64,000 bases of DNA. Source: Ophiodon elongatus (Eukaryota > Chordata > Actinopteri > Perciformes > Hexagrammidae). The stretch lies in assembly GCA_016806645.1 (NCBI GenBank), contig JACSYO010002129.1, forward strand, positions 1,402,501-1,466,500, in the 5' to 3' direction. The number at the start of each line of letters is the position of its first letter. The stretch's first letter is position 1. The position numbers and the translations under genes are program-made. A model generated the notes under the pieces. The model saw only the letters and a list, made by a program, of their open reading frames with translations, searched no databases and had not been told where the DNA came from. Positions 51,035 through 61,516 of this stretch are shown piece after piece.

Positions 51035-51229
51035 CAATTAAGTGACCAAAAGTAAAAATGGAAAATGAATAAAGGCAAAAAAAATAATATTATTTTATTA
51101 CATAACAATTGCTAAATTGAGTACAGTAATTACTCCTGGGCCTGGTTTCATGTGTAGCCTAAACCATCGAGTTTGCATAAGTCTGTGGTGTGGGTGACCT
51201 GCTTTCAGGGGACTTTTTAAAGACAATCT
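49857..51229. other. Intergenic spacer with (AT)n microsatellite
   Basis: No intact gene. An (AT)n run lies at 50963-51030. A reading frame at 50218-50466 includes a hydrophobic stretch followed by QHKR, but has no firm splice sites. A block at 49913-49970 is matched in the decayed copy near 52490-52530. Confidence 0.5.
50963..51030. repeat. (AT)n microsatellite
   Basis: About 34 AT units with one interruption. Confidence 0.95.
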
Positions 51230-52560
51230 GACACTTCACATTACCATACAGTAAGTTTTGCTTCACAGAGAGGAAGAGCAGAAAAGACAATCTAACTCTG
51301 TGAGAAACATCAGAAACATTAAGATCAAAAAGGAGCTTTATGATTACTTGACTACAAGTGGAAAACGTTTGAACATGTGTGTTGAATGTAAAAACCTGAC
51401 ATGGACTCTGATGCTACTCTTGTTTTGAGAACAACATTTAAATGATTTTAAAGGATGAGCTAACGCGTCAATACTTTTCTTTCAGTTTTTTTTGCAGTCA
51501 GTGAATAATGGAATATAGCTTATAAAAGTTTTCTTTTTCATAAACTAGCTGCGAATCGTCTCTGCACTGTCTGTGTTATAGTTTTCATTATTCGAGGATC
51601 ATCAAAGTTGAATTAAAACAATCATTTTTAAACTAGTAGATTATGTCGTGTCACATATTGTGACTTTAATTTAAGCACTTCAAACTCATCCCACAAAGCC
51701 AACACTCTGCCTTTGTTGCACAGAATACTGGATTTAATAAGAGATGTGCTGATTGTTGCTGTTGTTGCTGAACCTCTGACTGTATTTACACTGTTTCACC
51801 ATTACATCTCACTTGCAACGGCCATGTGGTGATGTTCAAACGACTGTTTCAGAGGAAGGACACGAACACCAGACAAGATACTGACTGTACCAGTATCATT
51901 ATATACAAAGTTTATTATTGTGTTGTGATTTTGTTTGTGTCTTAGAACATGTTGAGCAGGTTGTTAGAGGCTTATTAAACCCTCATGCTGTAAGGTTGTT
52001 TTTCTTGGGTGGGTAAAAAGGCCATGCAGTATATTTACAGTAGAATTATAAACGGGGAACTGAATGTACCAGGAGGATTTTGTTCCTCACTAATTTATCG
52101 TTTTAATTATATTTAGAATACCTCAACAGGCCTGTTTTGACAATAACCATTCACAAGAGGGAAATCCGTGTGAGGCAGCAACACTAGAACTCATATATAT
52201 ATACATACATATATATAACTCACATATATGCAACTGTTGACTTTTTTTTTTCAAGAGAAAGAGAAAGTAAAACGTGAGATATTGTTTTAATTGTTACAGA
52301 TTTTTCAAATCAGAATTTTTGTCACATTAGAGGCATATACTCATTAACTGTCAGCAGCAGATGGTCGCTCATGATGGCGATGACGAATGTATGATTTACA
52401 ACACAGGTACAGGTAAAGCTCAGCAAGCACTGACTCGTTTCATGAATAATGATCATTTCAAAACAACGGTTTTCCCCCGACTTTCTTTTTCATGGACTGT
52501 TGAACCCATCATATATTGAAACTCTCTAATCTGACAACCCCCGTGCCATTTCACAGGAAG
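51230..52560 (+). pseudogene. Decayed tandem copy of the Ig receptor, lacking the Ig-domain exons
   Basis: Blocks collinear with the intact gene are seen. Signal-peptide exon at 51375: ATGTGTGTTGAATG...ACATGGACTCTGATGCTAC, but it ends in TGA and the donor GT is lost. Membrane exon near 51705-51790: the same ACACTCTGCCTTTGTT...CAG acceptor, then an indel and in-frame stops. Tail exon 6 at about 51920-51950. Tail exon 7 at about 52125-52190 (GACAATAACC.TTCACAAGAGGGAAAT). The acidic/Tyr exon at 52355-52410. The stretch between the first two blocks is only about 300 bases, too short for three Ig exons, and none is recognisable. Clearly non-functional as a receptor. Confidence 0.8.
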
Positions 52561-53207
52561 AGGAAGAGGAAACTAAATATCACAAGCTTTTACAAAAACA
52601 CATTTTTTTTTTCAGGTTTCAGGGGAAAACTGTTGTTCCACATCGGCCTGGTTGTCCTCTCGGGCTTCAGTGCACATGTAAAATGCAAACGATCATCATT
52701 GATAACTATTTATACTACCTGCCATTCCATGTAAGCTCTTATTAACAGCCCAGTAGGCTTTGACATGCTTCTTATTGTATTGGAGACAATAAACACCCTC
52801 AAAACAGCTCCTCTTGCTGTTCTTTAAATAATATCCGAGCAGTTTTAGTCTTAACTTGACTCATGCACTTATTTTTTACTTTTCATACAAATTGCATGGT
52901 GAAGACATTTTAATACCTTTGGATCTGACAGCCTGAATGTAAAACACTCCTGACCTGGGAGTGCAGTCCATGTAACCATGGCAACAAATACCTCGCAAAA
53001 TGAAACTGAGACACTCAAGATAGGTGTTTTAGTAAGATAACTCAGGTGACTGATTTTTTCTTTGGAGCACAGTGTCCACGTGTGAAATTATTCTTTTTTC
53101 TTTTTACAAAACTTCCCGGCACTCTGTTGCACATTCATAGCCAATCTTTCAGATTATTCTGCCCTCTGCTGACAGTTTAAGAGCAAAGCATGTTGGTGCC
53201 TCCATTA
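52561..53207. other. Intergenic spacer
   Basis: A/T-rich, with an AATAAA at 52788-52793 that may be a remnant 3' end of the decayed receptor copy. Nothing else recognised. Confidence 0.4.
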
Positions 53208-53215
53208 CTCTAATT

Positions 53216-53754
53216 CAGGAATCTTCAACGTTTTTCAGGCCAAGGACCCCCAAACTGATAGAAAGATGGATCAGGGACCCCCTACTATATATATATATTG
53301 TATAAAACTGTGTTTCCTATTAAACTGGGCCAAGTGCCATGTATAAACATACCTTTATTGTGCATTCAATACTAAGCTATTAGTGGGGTGGCTGCCACTG
53401 TGCCACCGACATTTATAAACATACCTTGTCAACTGATACCAATGCCAATATCAACATTGTCTGTCAATTGCACGATAATCATGCATACAAGCTATTCAAA
53501 TTGACGTTTTTATTTTTATTTTTATATATGTTTCTTTTTTATTTACTGAAAGATAACATCTTCTGCCTCCATTTATCCATTCGCTACAATATGTTGGATT
53601 CATGTTAATGTGTATTTAAAGACATTTAAATTTGTGGGGGAAAAAATATGAAAAATTGTCTAATCAACCAAAAATGTCACGCCCTCCCCCCCGCCCCCCT
53701 GCAGTACCCCCGCGCACCCCCTAGGGGTCACGGACCCCCTGTTGAAGACCTCTG
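53216..53754. mobile_element. hAT-type non-autonomous DNA transposon (MITE), 539 bp
   Basis: The ends CAGGAATCTTCAACG and, on the other strand, CAGAGGTCTTCAACA form terminal inverted repeats of the hAT type. They are followed inside by AAGGACCCCC on the left and GGGGTCACGGACCCC on the right. The flanks CTCTAATT (53208-53215) and CTCTAATG (53755-53762) are an 8-bp target-site duplication with one mismatch, the length typical of hAT elements. No transposase remains. Confidence 0.8.
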
Positions 53755-53762
53755 CTCTAATG

Positions 53763-54156
53763 CATGCAACACAACATTATCCTCAATGGAGAAGTGTGTG
53801 TCATGTGAGAGTAGAGAGGCACAGTAACAGAAGAAAAGGTCATCACAGCACACTCAATGTGTCACAATCTGCAGGATGAGCATGTTTCCCTTTACTGAGA
53901 ATTCACAGGAACAGTGTGTGTCTCCTTTTCTCACAGTGAGGAAACACAGCACACAGTATGTCCCTCTGACTGTGCTTTTATTTGTTACACTAAATCACTT
54001 CTAAGGAGAGCACACACAGAAACTTGTGACGAGACAAAGTGCGACAAATAAGACACATGTTTGGGCAGAGTGCAAAACAAACGCACTGCTCCCTGTGGGT
54101 TTAAACATTCAGGCTAATTGTTGCCTCAAGGTGTTGCCAGAAGTCTTGAGGGTTTC

Positions 54157-54200
<44 letters not shown>

Positions 54201-54840
54201 AGAGCAGAGCAGAGAAGTGATGACTAATCCTGGTAAAACAGGAAATGAAGCATGCATCCTGTGATTGGCCACTGCAAGTGTCACCAGATCCCTTTTCTGA
54301 GATTTCTCAAGGGATTTTTCAACAAATAACATAATTATCAGAGATCATTTAAACTCATGTTTGAATATGTGTGATCTGGCATGTTTTATGGCAGGGAGGA
54401 TTTATAGTTATATATATATTATATTGTTTAGACGTGTTTCAGCTTTTTCACTAGCTTAGGCGTATCTACAATTATCTGTATATGGACACCTAGCAAAGAT
54501 AAAAAAGGCAACTTGCCTGTAGAAAGCAGAAACATGTTTATTTAAAAAAAATTATAATAATAACACAAGAGGAAAATCTCAAACTTCCTCATCTTCCAGC
54601 CCAACACATCCAAGACAGCACATCTTCTCTCTTGGATTGTGCCACAATAGATAGCTACTCTGTTCATCTGTTACAAAGTATACACTTGATTATAAATACA
54701 AAATGTGAGTCATTGATAAGTGAAGAAAAGGTTACTTGGTTGCAGTAATGACAGTCCTATTTATTCAGTACTTTCCACACCTGTGCATGAAAAAACCTAG
54801 CTGTCACGCTCCCAGTACATAAAATAACTGTTGTCAGTCA
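53763..54840. other. Intergenic region upstream of rnf213
   Basis: Holds a (GA)n run at 54161-54199 and A/T-rich sequence. No gene is recognised. Confidence 0.5.
54161..54199. repeat. (GA)n microsatellite
   Basis: About 19 GA units followed by GCAGA repeats, upstream of rnf213. Confidence 0.95.
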
Positions 54841-54881
54841 TTCAAAAAGTTAACTTATTTTTTTAGATAACGCCCATTTCT

Positions 54882-54895
54882 GAGAAAACGAAACT
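54882..54895 (+). promoter_or_regulatory. rnf213: Interferon-stimulated response element (ISRE) at rnf213 promoter
   Basis: GAGAAAACGAAACT fits the ISRE consensus RNGAAANNGAAACT at every fixed position. It lies about 140 bases before the end of the presumed untranslated first exon (55036). RNF213 is an interferon-induced gene in mammals and fish, so a working site is expected here; activity is inferred. Confidence 0.7.
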
Positions 54896-55036
54896 TTCCA
54901 ACACATGCGGAAATGAAGTGACAGCAGATCTCAGGACGCGACTCTCTGCGGGCGCTTCGGCCGGACCTCGGATGACATGAACCTTCTGCAACCTTCTGCA
55001 AAACCGAAGAAAGGCTCGCGACGCTGCCAGCCTCAG
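54896..55036 (+). promoter_or_regulatory. rnf213: rnf213 core promoter and untranslated first exon
   Basis: A GC-rich stretch (CGACTCTCTGCGGGCGCTTC and on) ends in CCTCAG|GTAGGA at 55036, a good donor. The next exon acceptor at 56787 (TTTGCAG) precedes the start codon by 19 bases. The start site is inferred. Confidence 0.55.
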
Positions 55037-56787
55037 GTAGGACTGCGGACATGTCTGCGACTGCTTTCTAGACAAAGCTGCAGGCGATACCGCCTGACTT
55101 TACGTTATGACACAATTAGCATTTAACTAGCTGGAGGAGCTGTCGGTCCTCGCTGTCAGGGGTTTTTACTTCTGAGTGGGTCTGACTCACACTGGGGTCT
55201 CAAACGCGGTGTCATTTGATTGACACGCGTCATTGCACCTGCACAGTCGTATTTATTTTATTTCTGGAAAATGAGTCAAGGAAACAGAGCCGGCTAATGT
55301 TGGCTAACTAAGCTGTTACGCAGCTCGGTGAACTGGCTGTTATGGAGCGAGTTGGTAATGCTGTAAACATCTAGAGAGACACAGAGCTGTTACTGTTGTT
55401 ACTAAATGTGTTGGTTTTACTGCATTTACAATGACAGCTACCGTGTGTGTCTGTTTAGTTCACATTCTCAGTGTTGCTGCTGTCAGTTGAGGATATTATT
55501 TTAGCACGGGTAGAAGCAGGAAGTGATATTTAATGCAAACATGTTATTGGCTGAACTTTGGAGCCAAAAGCCAAAGATCTTTTCATTAGGAAGAGGAGTC
55601 ACTCGGTGCTTGAAACACGTTGTCACACCCTCTAGTTTGGTTTGTACATTATGAATATTCTTACTCCTTTTTTTATTTCCACAAATAATACATTATGTTT
55701 CTTTAATAATGACTTAGTTTGGAACACAAATAAAGATGTCTGTATGCTTAAGTTCACTGCAGAGCCTTTCTCCTGCAATTTTGTTTTTGCATTATTTCCT
55801 GCATATTAATATTAATATTAATATTACCACAGTAATGCTTTGCTGACAATAAAATTACACACATCACCATTAGAAAAATAATCATAGAAATTCAGTCAGA
55901 AAGAAAGTTGAGAGTCACAGAATACGAACATATGTATGAATAGAGAGTATGAACAAAATGAAATGTGTCTGTTCCCTTTCTGTCTTTTTTTACCGGTCTG
56001 ATGTTGATTGTTGATTTCCTCTGCATGTCAGAAAATCTAAAGAAAATCATGTGATACAATCTGAACTAAATGGACCTGTTACTTCACACAAATAATCCAC
56101 AAAAACATGTTTGGACATAGTATAACAAAAACTAAATCACAGCACTGATCTCTGTGGGTTTAAAGGTGGATTTAAGAAAATATGTAAAAATTTAGAAAAT
56201 ACCCTTAGACCCCAGAGGGTTAAAGGCTAGAAAAATTGCTCCATCAAAATTTTATAATTATCTATCGTTTTTAGGTCCAGGTTTGGATACAACGGCGTCC
56301 GGATCTGGACCGCGGTCTGCCTATTAGTGAAAAATAATACACAATCCTGAAGCTCTAGATTCTAGAGCTTCAGGATTGTTCTAGATATCCTAGAGCTTCT
56401 AGAATATCTAAAACAACCCTGCAGGATAGTGTAATATTTCTTTGTGGCGCAGTGAGACCTCTTAGTTTCTTTTCCTCTTTGACGGAAGTGAGTTTCTTAT
56501 TGGATGCTTGTTACGGGTCAGAGGGTGGGCGTGGCGTGCAGGGATTCACCGTCACTGACTGCTGCATAGTTGTTTCCATTTCAATGATTGTTTCAATCAC
56601 TTGACGAACTGTTTATTGGTCTGTTTGTTTGCTAAGACTGTTCTGAGTCCATGTCGATGAAAGGAACAACTATGTCCCGGGAGGTTGTTTTGCAGAGCTG
56701 TGAACGCAAAATTGAAAGTGAAAGGCATTTGCTCCAGGGTAGGACTTAAAGGCACATTGCAGTTCAACTTGTTCCTTTCATTTGCAG
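55037..56787 (+). other. rnf213 intron 1
   Basis: Non-coding. Contains the double hairpin at 56341-56410 and otherwise seemingly unique A/T-rich DNA. Confidence 0.5.
56341..56410. repeat. Two adjacent inverted repeats (double hairpin)
   Basis: The first has perfect 19-bp arms, ACAATCCTGAAGCTCTAGA (56341-56359) and its complement (56361-56379), around one T. The second has 13-bp arms, TAGATATCCTAGA (56382-56394) and TCTAGAATATCTA (56398-56410), with one mismatch and a 3-base loop. Both share the CTAGAGCTTC core. Confidence 0.9.
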
Positions 56788-56806
56788 AGAACACTGAAGT
56801 CCAAAG

Positions 56807-59800
56807 ATGAAGTGCCCACGTTGTAACTATAATATTTTGAAGACAGCCAAGTTCTGCAGTGAGTGTGGCCAGAAGATATCAGTCCAACCTGCAAACACAC
56901 AGGGTACGTTGATTCTTTTAGATATGTGGTTTAACATTATACATGTATCTGCAGGATTTAATTAATGAGGTCCAAAAAATGTATAAAAGAGCGATTATTT
57001 AGCATTTAGAATATAATTTGCAGGACACTTGAGGTATACTGTACATTGACAGTGATTAACTGTGTGCCATGGAGTGCTGATGACTGTCTTTTTAGTTGGG
57101 GATTGAACACCTTTATTCTGTATATTGTTATGACATGAACCTACATTACATTATAGTACTTATTAAAGCAAAATTAGAAAGTGCTTGACATAAAAATAAT
57201 AAGATAAGTGCTCGTCAAGTGTTCGTGTTATTCTCTTACCTCAAGATGGCAGCGTCTCTGCATTATCTGTCCACACATTTGCAGACAGCAGGGCGGGTTG
57301 GGAATTAAACAAACAGCATCTTTACACACTTAGTGAGATTACAATTGAGAACAGAGTCTTTATTGTGACGTACTTTGTGAAAAGCATTTGGGGAAAATGC
57401 AAACTTGAGCTACGTGACATAACGATCAAGCTTATGTGTTTTGTTTGTAACTGATCATTTATTAAAAAAAAAAAAAAAAAAGAAGTGGAAATTTGGATTT
57501 GGCTGGAATGCAAATTGGGTTTTGTCAAAACACTGCTGTTGTTTTATAGTTGTCATTTATTCTAACTTTTCACATGTTTTTAGATGCAGTCTGATTTTTA
57601 ATATTGCACATTTTTTATCTAGATACAAGAGATCAGCCCAAACCCTTGGTAGAATGCTCGGAAGGTACAGCTGAGAAATCTGTGTCTCAAGAAAACGACC
57701 CACCTGCCGACAGCAAAGAGTCCAATAAATCCCACAAACGACCAAATGATGAGACTATCGTTAACCCAAAGAAAAAAGTAAGTGTGACTGTCACTGTGTT
57801 GTTCCGCTTTTTAATTTTCTCTCTCTTCATAGGAGTCTAAATGCAGATATTTTTGGTCTACAATGAATACGTTGACTTAAAACTTAACTTTAGCTTGCAA
57901 AAAGTTATTCTTGTTGAGCAGTGTGGAAGCTCTAGTGGCATCTAGAGGTGAGTTTGTGAATTGCAACCAACTGAATACCCCTTTGCTCACCCCTCCCATC
58001 CCAAGCCGGTCGGAGAACCACGGTGGCTTTTAGGTCACATAAGAATGTGTTTGGTTTGTCCATTCTGGGCTACTGTAGAAACATAGCAGTGTAACACAGA
58101 GGACCCACTCTCTATGTAGATATAAATGGCTCATTCTAAGGTAATGAAAACACAACAACTCTTAGTTTCAGGTGATTATTCACTAATGAAAACAGAGTTG
58201 TGAATACTACATTCTATTTGCCAATAAATCCCCCTAAATCCTACAAACTGCTCCTTTTAAGTCAGAATGTCATCATACTATTCTATTATTTACCATTAGT
58301 AGTTATCACAAGGTTTGTTCTAACTTTAGTCAACAAAATTCAGTAGATTCAAGTGAACCATGAATTCAGTTGAAAGCTGTTCATTGAAAAAGTCAAAAAG
58401 ACACGGCTCGAGTTTACAATTCTAATAATGATATGCTAATTATTATTGTATGCTCACATCATTTGGAATAGCGGTTAGAAGAAGTTTAGATCTTTAGAAA
58501 TTTAAAACGTTTATCTATCAGTATCACTAAGAATATGTTGATGGTTTCACATTAGCAGTAAAACTGATTTTCTACCTCATGGTCTTCATAGAGAAAAAAC
58601 AGGAAAAAGAAAAAAAAGAAGAAAGATGACAACTTGTCATCAGAACAAGACATGTCCCATGTCTCCCTGGAAGACAACCAGGGGAAGAAGATGCAGACTG
58701 GGAGAGAGTCTTCTGACAGCGAAAGCTCAGATAATGCAAAGGATGAAACACTAGACTCGCTGCAAGATGGCCCCGCCTCACTAGAGAGCCTGCCGAGTTC
58801 CATAACCGCTAACATTCCTGCTGCACCAGCTGAAGACGCACAAGTGGTTCAGAGTGAAACATCTGCTGCTACAGTAGAAGCAAGACATGCTGGACAGCCT
58901 GAGGAAGCTCCAGGTAAACCTGATGAGGAAGCTCCGGGTAAACCTGATGAGGAAGCTCCGGGTAAACCTGATGAGGAAGCTCCGGGTAAACCTGATGAGG
59001 AAGCTCCGGGTAAACCTGATGAGGAAGCTCCAGGTAAACCTGATGAGGAAGCTCCATGTAAACCTGATGAGGAAGCTCCAGGTAAACCTGACGAGGAAGC
59101 TCCGGGTAAACCTGACGAGGAAGCTCCGGGTAAACCTGACGAGGAAGCTCCGGGTAAACCTGATGAGGAAGAGAGCAAGCCACCGAAACCAACTCAGGAT
59201 CAGAAACTCAAGACTGCACCAGCCGACACTCCGACACCCATCTCAGAAGACAGCAAGAGCGCCGCTTCTCAGTCAGGTCCAGGCAAAGGGACGAAGTCCA
59301 CCAACCCTCAAGATCCAAAGACTGACAAGAAAAACTTCAAGAACAAGAAAGACACGTCCGCCACGAAACAATCCCAACCGGACCAGAATGCCAACGTGGA
59401 GCAAAATGTGAAACAGACAGGACAAAGCAAACGGAAGGAAAATAGTCAGCAGGACCAGACACGGAAGCAGACTGTGGCAGCTGATCAAAAGATGGTTTTT
59501 GGTACTCAAAAACCATCAACGGTAATGCTGACTAAAATTTAGAGGCCATAATTGTATTCTTTTAATGAAGAAAGGAAATGAGTGTTTTCATGAATTAAAA
59601 TGTATATTTAACATGCATGTATAATGCTACGTGGGCAGGCTGACAGCACAGGCTCCAGTGTGGACCCGGAGGGGACAGTGGAGCACACGGGGGGTAAGCA
59701 GGGGGGTCAGCAGGCTGGCAGCGAGCAGGACTCGACTGCAGCACAAAACTCAGACGCTGACAAGGGAAGTAAAGCCGGCAGCAAGAAGTCCAGCACCCCC

Positions 59801-61481
59801 GCTGCCCTTCCACCCAAAAGGTGATGAAGCTCTCTCAGATGGTTGGGGGTGACTTTGGCTTTAGGTCACCGCTGTGTGTGCATTATATTAGCTTCATCTG
59901 TATTTATATGTTTTTGCTTTTTAGGCCGACCAGCAACAAGAACATTGCTGCACATGACAGACTCACAATTTACTTCCATGCAGTTCTGTCGAAGGACTTC
60001 AAATTTGTTCCAAACGAAGATCGTATTTTCATCAGGGCCGGGCACGTCCTTGGAAATTGGGAGGAGAATGCAGTTGAGCTGACGGCGACCAGGTACGTGT
60101 TCTTGAATTAACTAAATCAATTAAGCTAAGATGGCGGCTTACTTCATCAAACACAGATCCATACAAAAAATAATTCTCCCAAAATCCAATTTTCTCTTGA
60201 CAAAAACAAGTTTGATGTTTTCTTGAATTGTCTTAGCTTATTTCTAAAGCATACACTTTCCCCACACAATCACTGTAGCCATAAATACTACATACTACAC
60301 ATATTATGCTACTTGCTTGTTGAAAAACTGGCTCTAACTACATAATGACCCACAACTCAGGGTTAAGCTGCTTCTTCCAGTGGCAGAGTCGGGGAATGGC
60401 GGTGGCTTTTGATGTGTTCATGGACAAACTGGGCTGCTCATAATCTCATATCTCACTGACTTAACAAGATACACGTGATGTTTTTTTCCTTTTTCACGCA
60501 GGGATCTTGGAGAACATGGTTTTCTGGTCGGGGGCAGTCTGCAAACAAGCAAAAAGGATGCTGAGTCTGTGTCGATACCATACAAATATGTCGTCTATAA
60601 AAAGCAGAAATATGAGTATGAGTACATATACAAACTGGATTCCACACATCAGACCACCAACAGATGTTTGTTTGTGAAAGCCCTTCTCGTCAATGACGAT
60701 GGTAAATGTAATCTTCACTTGGTCGGACTGTAAATATATTTGCCTGCGTGCAAATGGCATCTGATTTTTTTTTTTTTATGATGTATTTCTTTTTTTTTTG
60801 TGAAGGGGACTGGCATCAATATGATGACATCATCTGTGTCGAGCCGTCGAAGAACGTGCTCAAACGCATTAAGGACAAAATCTGGCCAGAACAAAGGAAG
60901 ACTCTGATTGAAGGCAGAGAAATTGCGGGGAATATAATGCTGGAGTCCATATTCGATCATCTCCGGAGCTGGACGGATACCAACTTGACAAGTTTTCTGA
61001 TCCAGCTGAATCAGTTCTGTCAGGTTTATGGGGAGCCTTTTGTGTATGAAGAAAAACAAAAGAAGTGGTACGCTTTAAACTATGGAGAAGAAGATGTAAG
61101 TATTTAATCTTTGAGCACAAAGTCTAGATGCTCCGGTATAGCCAACCCAATTTACTCTCTCTGTGTCTCTGGTTTAATTTCCTAGGTGAAGCGGATGATA
61201 AAGGAATTCATGCTGACAAAGGTGATTCCTCAGTTGCTGAAGGACAGAGAAGGGAAGATGCTCTACATGAACGATCCCATGAGAGCGGCTGTGATCATGC
61301 TCAGTGTATGGAGAAAGCTTAACTTACATTTGGATCATGGTGAGCTCCATCGGCTCTGCGTTGCGCTCTGTTTACCCAAACTAGAAAAAGACGAGTTCCT
61401 CCAGTATTGGACAAAGTTTTCTCAGGATGTCGCTACCCTCAAAAAGTAGGTTCCTAATCTATTCAATAATCCTGTAGTCTC

Positions 61482-61516
<35 letters not shown>

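Noticed and set aside
58849..59192. Long open frames on the minus strand and in the other plus frame over rnf213 exon 3
   Set aside because: They arise only because the 24-bp repeat has no stop in those frames. The true frame is fixed by splice continuity and the flanking protein sequence.
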